A stretch of 31,387 bases of DNA, taken from a virus. A program made the translations under genes and the position numbers. Position 1 is the first letter of the stretch. The number at the start of each line of letters is the position of its first letter. The stretch is taken from positions 1 through 31,387 of IMG/VR virus record IMGVR_UViG_3300025684_000617; one strand, given 5' to 3'. Below, piece after piece: positions 9,057-17,690 of the stretch. Below the pieces are notes generated by a model. It was not told the origin of the DNA. It did no database searches and saw only the letters and a program-made list of their open reading frames with translations.

Positions 9057-10241
9057 TTACCCTTTAGTGATTGTCATATGTCTAAAAAAAGTAAACCAGC
9101 CGTAACCAAACATCCTGCCCTTGATAACGTCAAGTAAGCTCTGATGATCTGTGTTAAAATGGTCGCTTGCATCTTCCATATTGTCGAATTCGCCTTCAGC
9201 GTGGTTGTATATTGTAACCCGCTCAAATATATTCAAGCTTGTTAAAAGTCGCTCCTGGCTACTTTCTGATAGCTCTTTCCAGGGCACAATTATATTTGGG
9301 CAGTCAAAATCATTAAAGAGAATAGTCTTGTCGTGATATAGTGTCTTAATCAACTCTTGATCTGCATCAGATATATCTGCAACCAGGCTTACTCGATCAA
9401 CCGAGTCTAAGAACTTACATGCTGAAATGGCTGATGTGTAATTGTAGAGATGATCGTAGACTGGAATATGGCCGGTTGGTTCCATATTAGAATACTTGTC
9501 TATATAGTAACTTGCGTTTGTGTTAAACTCACGATGCTCTTCAACTGACATCCAACCTGAGTCAGAACCATCTCTGCGTACATAAGTATACATCCTTCTT
9601 GGTATGTGCAGATGCTTACCTCTAGTTAAATTATAGAACGTGAATAGAGTATCTGTTGATGTTCTAGTATTCTTATTCATATGCATTCTACTTTCAGTTG
9701 GTCTACGCATACATCTAGCATGACCATACATATTATATGAAGATCTGTCTTTCCAGTGTTGGTTAACATCATTAGTAGAACGATAGTTAAATTCAGCTAG
9801 ATAATCTTCAGGTGGCTTTACAAAAAAGTACTGTTGCAAATGGCCTTCAACGTTAGTCATTGTTGAGTCGCCATAAATACTCATGACTTCCGGGTACATC
9901 TCAAAGTGATTGTGATAAGTCTGTAAGATGTTAGGGTCTATGATGTCGTCTGAATCCAGATCGAAATAGTAGTCATAATCTAGATGATGGAAGAAGTTCT
10001 GATAGAGATAGAGCTCACGCTTCTCTTTCACGTCGTAGTAAATGATGCGCGGGTCGTTCAGCTTTAGGATCTCATTCTTAAGCCAGGTTCTGTATTCTGG
10101 CTCTGCGCTAAAGTCATCACCAACGATTAAGGTCCAGTTCTGATAGGTCTGGTTAAGTACATTCTTAAACGTAAGTTCAAGATGCTCTGGTGGATTATTA
10201 TAGAATGACGTAACTAGTAGAAACTTCTTATCTTGATTCAT
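9057..10241 (-). CDS. family 2 glycosyltransferase
   Basis: 394 residues. The N-terminal 120 residues carry the GT-A fold: LLVTSFYNNPPEHLELTFKN, NWTLIVGDDFS, and a DxD-type metal/nucleotide-sugar motif in YYFDLDSDDIIDPN. The C-terminal half is unassigned. Such enzymes transfer a sugar from a nucleotide donor. In a phage the target could be modified DNA bases, a virion protein or host surface glycan. Its start overlaps the end of the GT9 gene by 14 bases, so both act together or are at least co-translated. Confidence 0.85.
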   Translation of the reverse strand: MNQDKKFLLVTSFYNNPPEHLELTFKNVLNQTYQNWTLIVGDDFSAEPEYRTWLKNEILKLNDPRIIYYDVKEKRELYLYQNFFHHLDYDYYFDLDSDDIIDPNILQTYHNHFEMYPEVMSIYGDSTMTNVEGHLQQYFFVKPPEDYLAEFNYRSTNDVNQHWKDRSSYNMYGHARCMRRPTESRMHMNKNTRTSTDTLFTFYNLTRGKHLHIPRRMYTYVRRDGSDSGWMSVEEHREFNTNASYYIDKYSNMEPTGHIPVYDHLYNYTSAISACKFLDSVDRVSLVADISDADQELIKTLYHDKTILFNDFDCPNIIVPWKELSESSQERLLTSLNIFERVTIYNHAEGEFDNMEDASDHFNTDHQSLLDVIKGRMFGYGWFTFFRHMTITKG

Positions 10242-11226
10242 ATACCTCTAATATTTTCATTAAGACTTGGTCAGGACTAGGCTGACATTTAAACTCTGTA
10301 AATCCTTCGGCGCATTCAGGTACATAGTGTATTCCGTTGATGCTGCCCCATTCTTTAACTGAGTATTTTGGATCAGATGCACAGAAGATCTTACACTCAC
10401 CGCCGATATAATGAAACTTATAGTCTTGTGAGCCATTACGCCATGGTGCAATCTTTTCCGGTCTAATTGAACTACCTATGGTAAAGATCTCAGAGTCAGT
10501 TGTACCTGCAACATGCATTGGTCCGGCATCAAAAGTTACTAGACCGTATGCGTTATTCAAGATGTGCCAAAGTTCACTGATTGGGCTATCGGTAAGATCA
10601 CAGTAGTTTAGATCCACGCCTTCAAGCTGGATTGTATTCTTATCTAAGTGGCCGTTAAATGTAGCCTCTTTATGACTCATACCAATCGTTACAATCTTAA
10701 AGTCAGTATGTTTTTTGACAAGGTCAACCATACGCTGCCACTTTTGAATCGGCCAAGTTCTTGAAGGCCAGTTCTCTGTAACGTGAAAGACCAGATAGTT
10801 CTTGTCTATCTTAGCTGCTCTTTCACTGATTGGATCTGGAATAAACTCACATTGTAATTCATCTGGGTATAAGTACATACCAACGCCCATTGCATGAAGT
10901 TGTCTAGCTTCTATATTGTGCAATTTCATTTCAATTGCTCTATTGTAGAAGTTATCACTAGCCATACCATAATTGGTCTTGATAAACTGGTTGTAAGTCT
11001 CAAAGATTTCAGCCCATTCACCAGGCCATTCTTCTGTGTAAGGTATGATATTGTCTACATAAGGACTATTCTTAAAGATCTCCGCTCTGTGGGTCATCAC
11101 GTCAATCTTATGTCCATAAGAGAGTGCTACCTTTTTAATCGTAGGAGTCGAGCACAGAGTGTCTCCAAGTGGCTTACACGATACCTTAACGAGTACTCGT
11201 TTATTGTTAGGTCCTAGTTCTAACAT
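10228..11226 (-). CDS. family 9 (heptosyltransferase-like) glycosyltransferase
   Basis: 332 residues with the GT9 two-domain GT-B layout. The N domain has KPLGDTLCSTPTIKK (usual GDxxxxTP motif). The C domain has WPIQKWQRMVDLVKKHTDFK, the donor-site motif VTFDAGPMHVAG and SEIFTIGSSIRPEKIAPW. Family members move ADP-heptose or related sugars onto lipopolysaccharide core. Phage copies are rarer; surface modification to block superinfection or glycosylation of virion proteins are options. Flanked by the KTSC-domain gene and the GT2 gene with overlaps on both sides. Confidence 0.85.
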   Translation of the reverse strand: MLELGPNNKRVLVKVSCKPLGDTLCSTPTIKKVALSYGHKIDVMTHRAEIFKNSPYVDNIIPYTEEWPGEWAEIFETYNQFIKTNYGMASDNFYNRAIEMKLHNIEARQLHAMGVGMYLYPDELQCEFIPDPISERAAKIDKNYLVFHVTENWPSRTWPIQKWQRMVDLVKKHTDFKIVTIGMSHKEATFNGHLDKNTIQLEGVDLNYCDLTDSPISELWHILNNAYGLVTFDAGPMHVAGTTDSEIFTIGSSIRPEKIAPWRNGSQDYKFHYIGGECKIFCASDPKYSVKEWGSINGIHYVPECAEGFTEFKCQPSPDQVLMKILEVYESR

Positions 11227-11453
11227 TCTTCTTCAACCTGAATCTTCTCAAATTCATAATTAGGCTTGATGATCTCATTTAAGGCCCTGCCCTGTGAATC
11301 TGCCATGTTAAAAAGATTCCAGTCTGCTATTTCAACGCCTTTATAAAAATAAGACGCATGGTTGAAATGAACTGTTAACGTTTTATGTTCAACGTTATAT
11401 GCAGCTGATTTAATAGTAGATGAGTCGTAATGTGAAATTGTGCTTGTTATCAT
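11220..11453 (-). CDS. KTSC-domain protein
   Basis: 77 residues, nearly all one KTSC-like domain: SSTIKSAAYNVEHKTLTVHF, then SYFYKGVEIADWNLFNMADS, QGRALNEIIKPNYEF. The name-giving KTSC/SxG motif is in the variant form DSQGRALNEII. These small domains occur in phages and bacteria, sometimes fused to nucleic-acid enzymes; their function is not settled. It is first in the glycosyltransferase group and overlaps it by seven bases. A variant late motif (GATTATATAAG, 11480-11470) lies upstream. Confidence 0.7.
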   Translation of the reverse strand: MITSTISHYDSSTIKSAAYNVEHKTLTVHFNHASYFYKGVEIADWNLFNMADSQGRALNEIIKPNYEFEKIQVEEEC

Positions 11454-11494
11454 ATGTAAGTCTTTACAACTTATATAATCAACTTAGAAATTGT

Positions 11495-14400
11495 TTATCT
11501 TTCTTTAAGCTTAATACCCTGTGACGTTAGAGTATCTTCTAACTCTTGGATTGCTCTAACAATACTGCTAGTGTCAATTCCTTGCATGTCTGTATTGCCA
11601 CCAGCACTACTACCTTGAGTTACTGGAGCAGGAGTAGAGTTACTACTAAGGAATCCTGAGAGTGTATCTACAAGGTTAGAAGCAGCATTCGAGATATTAG
11701 ATGAAGCTTCGTTATTCGTATCTCCAGCCTTAGCAACACTACCTTCAAAGTCAGCGATCATACTTGCTAGTTCTTGAACTGCTAGGATCAACTTATCTCC
11801 AAGTTGGGCAAGAGCATTATCTTTACCTACACTAGCAAGATATGCAAGTGCCTTAAACATATCTGTAGATGCCTCAATTGCTTCTATGTTCATTGAATTA
11901 GAAGCTTTTGCAATTCGAGAATATGCGTCAGCCGTTTTATTTAAAAACACTGGGAAAGCTTCGAAAAATTGTTTAAGATTCATGCCAGTACCATCAGTGT
12001 CACTAAAATACGGAACAACTGACCTTATAAGACCTCGTATTTTATCAATATTATCAACAGATCCTGTTGCAACTAAAGATTTAAAGCCATTGGCCAATGG
12101 TCCCAGCGCATCAGAAACAAGCTTTATCCTTTTGTTCTCCTTGAGCAATTCTTTTAAGAGGTCAAGTGGTGATGGCTGATCACTGCCAAATAGACCGGCT
12201 AGTCCATCAAGTAAGCCTCCGATTACATTTCCTACTCCTCCAACAACACTTGCGCCTGCAGTTGCTCCAACAAAGACTAACCAACCAACACCAAGTGCAG
12301 CAATACCTGCTGCTAAACCTAATAGATTTTCAACTCCAAGTTCGTTTTTAACTCTTGCAAATGTATCAATAATAGCATTGATCGGTGTTATCAGAGCATT
12401 TGTAAAGTTTTGAGAGATTGCACCCAAATCTGGCATAGCGCTCAAGATCCATGCTACTGCTAGCATACCTGCTGCAATTACAATCATACCAACAACTCCT
12501 AAAAGAATACCGACTGCTCCAACACCACTTGTTGCAATTAAACCTATAATAAGTACTGGTATTGTAAATAATACAAGAGAAAGAGCAACACCAAGACTCC
12601 AGTCTATTGGAGGTGCACTGTTAAAACTATCTGGCATCCATGAGAATATCCATGCTACACCCACAATAGCCAGTGCAACTACAATCATACCAACTGCACC
12701 CTTTAACATTCCACCATAACCAATACGCATTTTATCAAATAGAACTGTAAGAAGCGCGAACGGAATACCGAATGCTAAAATAGCAATACCTGAGTTTTTA
12801 GACCATTCAACCGGAGGTGCACTCCAGTTACCTTCTAAGAACGAGAATATCCATGCCACAGCGCTGATTGTTACAGCCACTAGTATAGTTGCTAGTGCAC
12901 CTTTAAACATATCTTTAAAGCCAATTCTAAATTTAGAAAAGAGTACTGTAAGTATCGCAAACGGAGCTCCGAATGCTAAAAGCGCAAGACCGGCTGTTTG
13001 CGTCCATTCTACTGGAGGCGCGTTCCAAGTATTGCCTAACATACCAAATATGTATGAAATACCTACTATTGATGCAGCAATTGCTGCCATAGCTAAAGCT
13101 CCTTTAGCAATATCTTTAAAACCAACTCTTCTTGACTGAAGAGCTTTAGTAACTAGAGCATATGTAATACCAAATGCTAGTATAGTTAGACCTGCTTGAA
13201 GTGACCATTCTACCGGCGGAGCATTCCATGTGTTACCTAGCATACCAAAGATGTAAGATATTCCTACAATTGATGCTGCAATAGCTAATACCGCTACACC
13301 GCCTTTAACAAGGTCTTTGAAGCCAACTTTTCTAGCCTGCAGGGCTTTAGTAATTAGAGCATACGAAATACCGAATGCCAGTATTGAAAGTCCTGCTTTA
13401 AGAGACCATTCAACTGGCGGAGCATTCCATGTGTTACCTAGCATACCAAAGATGTAAGATATTCCTACAATTGATGTTGCTATTGCTACCATTGCTAAAC
13501 CACCTTTAGCAAGGTCTTTGAAACTAACTCTTCTTGATTGTAAAGCTTTTGTAACTAGAGCGTATGTGATTCCAAATGCAAGTATAGTTAGACCTGCTTG
13601 AAGTGACCATTCTACCGGCGGAGCATTCCATGTGTTACCTAAAGCCCCAAATATGTATGCAATACCTGTAACTGATGCTGCAATAGCCAACATAGCTGCT
13701 CCTCCTTTAAGAATATCTTTAAAACCAACTCTTCTTGACTGAAGAGCTTTAGTAACTAGAGCATATGTAATACCAAATGCTAGTATATTTAGACCTGCTT
13801 GAAGTGACCATTCAACTGGCGGTGTTTTATATGAACCTGGTAAGAGTTGAAAAAGAGTTGCCGTTGCAACTATACCAGCTGCAATTATTGGTATAATCAA
13901 AGAAGATAGTAAAGTATCTTTCAAGTTCATTTTACCAGGTCTACCACTACGTCTAAATAGACCGCCCGACGCAGACTTTCCTTTCATTAGCTGGACAACT
14001 AATCCCAATGCAGTTCCAAATATAAGAACTGCTAAACCTGCTGTAAAAATAAATGCAAGTGTATCTCCTGTAATTTTAGGAACTCCTACTGATTCAAGAG
14101 CTTTAAAAGCAAGAGCAGTTGAAACAATACCAATAGCTATCATCGGTATCACTAGAGCTGACATAACTATATCCTGAGTAGAAAGTTTTGCTGGTTTTGA
14201 TTTAGCAGATCCAGTAAGGTTCATTAGTCCTGGTGTAGAAGTCTCTTTACCCTTTATCATGCTGACTACCATGCCGATAGTAACACCAAATGCAAGAATT
14301 GCTAAACCAGCAACTGCAATAAATTTAATCATACCTGTATAATCCAGGCTATTCATAGCTGTAATTCCTTTTGAAATATAAGGTGCTGCTTTTGCAAGAG

Positions 14401-15625
14401 CAACAGCCATTAAACCACCAACTGCAAGATATGTAACCGCCTTAAGAGCAAATATACCTATTCCTTTAAGGTCCATTTTCTGGTTTCTTTTCCTAGAATT
14501 ATCCTTTTTAAGAAGTGATTCGGTCTCGCTACCTCTCTTAGAAACTACAACCTCTTTACCTAACAGTGTTAAACTTGACATAAGTGCAACAACACCTGCT
14601 ATTGGCATCAAGATCTTAAGTAGACCTTCAACTTTAGCAACATCAGCATCAGTTACGTTGATCGCAGCTAGTGCACGTGCCGCTAATCCAACTGGAATTA
14701 AAGCAAGCGCCATGGCGGCCATTGTAGCTCCTAATAGAGCAATCTGTCTTGGGCCGATCTTATTTAACATCGGCAGTGCAAATCTAACTACGAATAACGC
14801 ACCTGCAAGTGGTATCATTGCTGCTGATGCAATTACAAACGACGCTGCAGTTTTAGGGCTAACATCTGGCATCATTCGCATAGCCCCTGCAATAATTACA
14901 GTGTTGATTGACATAATCGTCAACGCCTGCATAATCTCATTTGTGTTGTTAGAGTTCAAGAACTTGTTCATTAAACCAGAGAACGCCCACGCGTTAATCA
15001 GCTGAATGAAAATTTGCCCTTGTATATAAAGCGCTGCAGAAATTGCAATGAATGATAATAATGAAGCACCGGAGGGTATAGGCATTGCCTTAAGTGCGAA
15101 TGCAGTTGCTATTATTAAACCTACCATGAGCCCGATACCGGTTGCAAATGACACTATTCTAGCCATTTGCCCAAAAATACTACCGCTTTCTCCGTTTAAC
15201 AAGTCTTCCATGATTTTCATCAAAGGTATCAGACCTGCCATAATTAGAGTACCCATTGCTATGTCAGTTAGACTAACACCACGTGTTGCTTGAAATGCCT
15301 GGGAAAGTGTAAAGATACCGAAACCTACTACTGCAATCAGACCACCAATGCCCAACATTTTTTCAATAGTAACTCCACTTTTTAGTTTGGCACCTTGGTC
15401 GACGGTCTTTTTCATAAGAACGTCTTTAATATCTTTAAGAACTGATGTATTTTCTGCTATACTAGCGGCTAGACCTGCAGTAACCGAGAGACTGGTCTTT
15501 GAGATCTCCTCTATCCTATTGATAGATGCCTTGGTCTCCGTTGCAACATATTCAATCTTTGATAGTAAAGAATTAGAATTTATTACATGACCAATAAGTT
15601 GTTTATCAGTATTTTGATTTGCCAT
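11495..15625 (-). CDS. probable tail tape measure protein with seven internal repeats
   Basis: 1376 residues. The N end (~80 residues) is polar and helical, followed by several hydrophobic segments. The middle holds seven tandem units of about 67 residues, each with PPVEWS-like sequence, a hydrophobic LTILAFGITYALVTKAL, a short basic turn (QSRRVGFKDI) and a second hydrophobic IAASIVGISYIFGML. The last ~250 residues are helical and glycine/serine-rich near the end. The position after sheath, tube and the assembly-chaperone-like pair, the length, and the many membrane-type helices fit a tape measure, which sets tail length and can cross the host membrane on ejection. A different large membrane-inserting virion protein is the alternative. 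Confidence 0.6.
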   Translation of the reverse strand: MANQNTDKQLIGHVINSNSLLSKIEYVATETKASINRIEEISKTSLSVTAGLAASIAENTSVLKDIKDVLMKKTVDQGAKLKSGVTIEKMLGIGGLIAVVGFGIFTLSQAFQATRGVSLTDIAMGTLIMAGLIPLMKIMEDLLNGESGSIFGQMARIVSFATGIGLMVGLIIATAFALKAMPIPSGASLLSFIAISAALYIQGQIFIQLINAWAFSGLMNKFLNSNNTNEIMQALTIMSINTVIIAGAMRMMPDVSPKTAASFVIASAAMIPLAGALFVVRFALPMLNKIGPRQIALLGATMAAMALALIPVGLAARALAAINVTDADVAKVEGLLKILMPIAGVVALMSSLTLLGKEVVVSKRGSETESLLKKDNSRKRNQKMDLKGIGIFALKAVTYLAVGGLMAVALAKAAPYISKGITAMNSLDYTGMIKFIAVAGLAILAFGVTIGMVVSMIKGKETSTPGLMNLTGSAKSKPAKLSTQDIVMSALVIPMIAIGIVSTALAFKALESVGVPKITGDTLAFIFTAGLAVLIFGTALGLVVQLMKGKSASGGLFRRSGRPGKMNLKDTLLSSLIIPIIAAGIVATATLFQLLPGSYKTPPVEWSLQAGLNILAFGITYALVTKALQSRRVGFKDILKGGAAMLAIAASVTGIAYIFGALGNTWNAPPVEWSLQAGLTILAFGITYALVTKALQSRRVSFKDLAKGGLAMVAIATSIVGISYIFGMLGNTWNAPPVEWSLKAGLSILAFGISYALITKALQARKVGFKDLVKGGVAVLAIAASIVGISYIFGMLGNTWNAPPVEWSLQAGLTILAFGITYALVTKALQSRRVGFKDIAKGALAMAAIAASIVGISYIFGMLGNTWNAPPVEWTQTAGLALLAFGAPFAILTVLFSKFRIGFKDMFKGALATILVAVTISAVAWIFSFLEGNWSAPPVEWSKNSGIAILAFGIPFALLTVLFDKMRIGYGGMLKGAVGMIVVALAIVGVAWIFSWMPDSFNSAPPIDWSLGVALSLVLFTIPVLIIGLIATSGVGAVGILLGVVGMIVIAAGMLAVAWILSAMPDLGAISQNFTNALITPINAIIDTFARVKNELGVENLLGLAAGIAALGVGWLVFVGATAGASVVGGVGNVIGGLLDGLAGLFGSDQPSPLDLLKELLKENKRIKLVSDALGPLANGFKSLVATGSVDNIDKIRGLIRSVVPYFSDTDGTGMNLKQFFEAFPVFLNKTADAYSRIAKASNSMNIEAIEASTDMFKALAYLASVGKDNALAQLGDKLILAVQELASMIADFEGSVAKAGDTNNEASSNISNAASNLVDTLSGFLSSNSTPAPVTQGSSAGGNTDMQGIDTSSIVRAIQELEDTLTSQGIKLKER
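12600..13830 (-). repeat. tandem coding repeats, unit about 201 bp, seven copies
   Basis: Copies begin at PPVEW-type codons near 13820, 13620, 13420, 13220, 13015, 12815 and 12610. The middle four are nearly identical in DNA; the outer ones have diverged, as expected for expansion from the centre by unequal exchange. The array lies within the probable tape measure gene. Confidence 0.85.
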
Positions 15626-15640
15626 CTAGTGTTTAAAAAA

Positions 15641-16087
15641 TTATACAGATCTTTTAGCTTCTTGCTTAGCCGCTTTTAGTATTTTAGCCAGTTCATCACT
15701 GTCCATTGCAACTAATTCTCGCTCTAAATCTTTTCTTGTTCTTGAGTTTTTCTCAAAATCAGATATGATCTTACTTTCCGACTCTTGTTTATCTATTAGA
15801 CTTTCTATTTGAGCTTGAATCTGATCCACCTTCTCTTGTGCTTCTGCTGCATGGTGATCTAAATCCTGTCTTTCCAGTTTTTTAACCTTAGCTTCAGCTT
15901 TCTTTTTAAGCTTCTCTAGTTCTTTAAGACTGGCCTTTGAGATCTTTCTATTCATGTAAGCATTTTTGATCTGCGGACCAAACGCAATTCCTATACCTGC
16001 AATTGCAAACGCTAAAGTAACTGGGTCTACGAATTCGTTAATCATAGCTTCATTTAAGAACTGGTTATAGCCTTTAATCTTCTTCAT
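15641..16087 (-). CDS. capsid-targeted protein candidate with membrane segment and coiled coil
   Basis: 148 residues. The N end MKKIKGYNQFLNE|A resembles the T4 capsid-targeting sequence MKTYQEFIAE|A, which sends internal proteins into the prohead and is cut after Glu by the gp21 protease. A hydrophobic stretch follows (residues ~22-40, PVTLAFAIAGIGIAFG) and then a long charged coiled coil (LKELEKLKKKAEAKVKKLER). Two other genes here (23109 and 30228) share the N-terminal pattern. Packaging and ejection with DNA is inferred. Preceded by a terminator and a late-type motif. Confidence 0.65.
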   Translation of the reverse strand: MKKIKGYNQFLNEAMINEFVDPVTLAFAIAGIGIAFGPQIKNAYMNRKISKASLKELEKLKKKAEAKVKKLERQDLDHHAAEAQEKVDQIQAQIESLIDKQESESKIISDFEKNSRTRKDLERELVAMDSDELAKILKAAKQEAKRSV

Positions 16088-16104
16088 GCTGGAAATTGTA
16101 ATTT

Positions 16105-16116
16105 ATTGTATATATC
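16105..16116 (-). promoter_or_regulatory. late-type promoter motif before the 16087 gene
   Basis: GATATATACAAT on the minus strand, about 20 bases before the start codon and just after the terminator at 16152-16118. Confidence 0.6.
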
Positions 16117-16117
16117 C

Positions 16118-16152
16118 TAAAAAAATAAGGGAACGCATGGTCCCCTTATTTT
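16118..16152 (-). terminator. rho-independent terminator
   Basis: Stem AATAAGGG pairs with CCCTTATT around GACCATGCGTT on the minus strand, followed by a T run. It lies directly after the end of the tail assembly frame at 16158. Confidence 0.8.
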
Positions 16153-16157
16153 ATAGT

Positions 16158-16376
16158 TTACATTTTCGGAACTTTGATGTTAGGTACCTTTATGTTAGGT
16201 ACCTTCATTCCGTTTGTCATGCCACTTGCAGCCTCATTTTGGCCCTTGTTAGCTTCGTTCTCTTTCTTTAAATCGTCAACTAATTCTTTAACGATATAGT
16301 GGTATTCATAATACTCCATCTCATTAAGCTCTGAAGGCTGTATATGAAGATGTTTGTATACATAAAACCTAACTTT
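16158..16376 (-). CDS. downstream frame of tail assembly chaperone, probably read by +1 frameshift
   Basis: 72 codons in the +1 frame relative to the upstream gene: KVRFYVYKHLHIQPSELNEM, YYEYHYIVKELVDDLKKENE, then a glycine/asparagine-rich end and the short repeat KVPNI-KVPNI-KVPKM. There is no ATG at its beginning; the first in-frame ATG would drop the conserved-looking first 20 residues, and the frame upstream of the junction shadows the other gene. Joined to the upstream frame it would give a protein of about 405 residues. This resembles the G/GT chaperone arrangement of many tailed phages and the gene 26/51 position in T4. The DNA for the end repeat (GTTAGGTACCTT twice) is a small direct repeat. 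Confidence 0.6.
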   Translation of the reverse strand, partial: KVRFYVYKHLHIQPSELNEMEYYEYHYIVKELVDDLKKENEANKGQNEAASGMTNGMKVPNIKVPNIKVPKM

Positions 16377-16380
16377 AAAG
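16374..16380 (-). other. candidate +1 frameshift site CTT TAA A
   Basis: The upstream frame ends GAA CTT CTT TAA. Slipping of the Leu codon CUU by one base onto UUU skips the first base of the stop and continues AAA GTT AGG in the downstream frame. The bacterial prfB site works in the same way (CUU UGA C). Confidence 0.5.
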
Positions 16381-17376
16381 AAGTTCTTCAGAGAGATCTT
16401 GAACAATGAATAGAGATTTGATGCCGTCACGAAAGTTGATAGGTATAGAGGCCTCCTCGTCCTCTACCATGACTTTCATCTCTGGCTGTATACCTACTTT
16501 CATTTTTTCAGCTAACTTATATAGCAACAAATATTTCTTATTCTCCCATCCGTTCATCTCAACCTCAAGCTCCCAAAGTCTTTTTTGATTAAACGTTCTC
16601 CAGTCTGTAGCAACGAAAGGCGCAATTTGTAGAAGTGATTGATCTATTTCTTGCTCCTTGTCTCTACGTTCTTTAATATATTTTGTAACTTCTGACATTA
16701 CACCAATTGAAGGTGGTCGCATTACGATCTCACCGTAAGATTTAGTTCTGATGAGGAATGCTTTATGTTCTTTACTATAATATTTCTCAAGCTCTGCTGG
16801 AATATCAAAATACTCAAAGTATTCTCTCTTAATTTCAATCTCATGTTTAACACCTCTCCTGTTAGACCAGTCAACCTTAAGGCTGTTTTCTGGTTCTGGG
16901 AATGTTAAATCTCTGATTGCTAAAATCAAGATAAATCTATCTTCTTCACAAATATCTTTAAATGAAGTTCTGGATTTCTCATTAGTAACCCGTGTACAAG
17001 ACTCTACGATTGCATTAAGCTTCTCGTCAATGTCTAATAGATTATTTTCATCCATAGTTGAGAAATGTCTAATCTCAGCTACTTTTGCAGATCTAATTTG
17101 TATAGATGTTCCTTCTGGGTAAAATCTACCTCTAGATGGTAAACTATCTAATGGTAATTCATGCCAGCCTAGTATGTTATCTGATTTCTCAGGTACTGCT
17201 GGTCCAAAGTTTTTCATGTTTACAGAGCCTAAACCCTGTTTTTCTACAGCAGATTCCATGGAGTCTGCTTCAGCGTCTGCAATTTGATCATGGTGTGCAT
17301 TAGTATTAACACCCTGATCCTTTGCATCTAACTGTCTTGCTAAATCTTCTTGATTCATATTGTTATCTTCTTTCAT
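16375..17376 (-). CDS. probable T4 gp26-like tail/baseplate hub assembly protein
   Basis: 333 residues. The first ~60 are acidic and disordered. Then comes ILGWHELPLDSLPSRGRFYP followed by IQIRSAKVAEIRHFSTMDEN, a pattern typical of the T4-like gp26/tail assembly family ('LPS-G-FY' and a conserved 'R..T..E....' segment). The rest is a mixed alpha/beta domain ending IKSLFIVQDLSEELL. It would help assemble the hub or tape measure. It lies between the tube gene and the tape measure candidate, and ends at the frameshift site. The start could be ATG 17376 or the in-frame ATG at 17358. Confidence 0.6.
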   Translation of the reverse strand: MKEDNNMNQEDLARQLDAKDQGVNTNAHHDQIADAEADSMESAVEKQGLGSVNMKNFGPAVPEKSDNILGWHELPLDSLPSRGRFYPEGTSIQIRSAKVAEIRHFSTMDENNLLDIDEKLNAIVESCTRVTNEKSRTSFKDICEEDRFILILAIRDLTFPEPENSLKVDWSNRRGVKHEIEIKREYFEYFDIPAELEKYYSKEHKAFLIRTKSYGEIVMRPPSIGVMSEVTKYIKERRDKEQEIDQSLLQIAPFVATDWRTFNQKRLWELEVEMNGWENKKYLLLYKLAEKMKVGIQPEMKVMVEDEEASIPINFRDGIKSLFIVQDLSEELL

Positions 17377-17378
17377 TT

Positions 17379-17600
17379 TTACTTATTTTTTAAGTTTTTA
17401 AGGTCTTGTTTTATTGTTGTTTTTTCTTCAGTTGAACGTTTACTCAGTTCTTGTTGGATTAATATACGTATGAAAGCACTGATAGAAACTGGTCTTTCCT
17501 CCTTTTCTAATGCATCATTCAATATGATCCTGTTGACCTGATTAACCTCATCTTCTGTCAAAAGTACTTGCAACTTCTTTGTCAGTTTATGATTGTTCAT
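17379..17600 (-). CDS. small ribbon-helix-helix-like protein
   Basis: 73 residues. LQVLLTEDEVNQVNRIILND gives a strand followed by a helix, and PVSISAFIRILIQQEL a second helix, the ordinary RHH/CopG order. The C end is lysine-rich. RHH proteins bind DNA as dimers and often repress their own operon. Placed between tube and chaperone genes it might tune late gene expression. It ends two bases before the next gene. Confidence 0.6.
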   Translation of the reverse strand: MNNHKLTKKLQVLLTEDEVNQVNRIILNDALEKEERPVSISAFIRILIQQELSKRSTEEKTTIKQDLKNLKNK

Positions 17601-17637
17601 AGTATATTATGATGTTATTATATTATGTTTCAAGTTT

Positions 17638-17672
17638 AAAAAAAGAGAGAGGCTGTTTAAGGCCTCTCTCCC
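17638..17672 (-). terminator. rho-independent terminator after tail tube gene
   Basis: Stem GAGAGAGGC pairs perfectly with GCCTCTCTC around CTTAAACA, followed by seven T residues on the minus strand. It would reduce read-through from the highly expressed tube gene. Confidence 0.9.
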
Positions 17673-17690
17673 TCTTGTATTCTAATTGTA

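Noticed and set aside
12600-13830. CRISPR-like array in the 201-bp repeats
   Set aside because: The repeats are continuous coding sequence without spacers and translate to a regular membrane protein repeat.
14658-15590. Plus-strand frames of 80-115 codons opposite the tape measure gene
   Set aside because: They are antisense shadows of the alanine- and isoleucine-rich coding sequence.
16377-16430. GTG at 16430 as an independent start for the downstream chaperone frame
   Set aside because: It lies within the conserved end of the upstream gene, and its first 18 residues look like a shadow of that gene; the frameshift explains the conserved part better.
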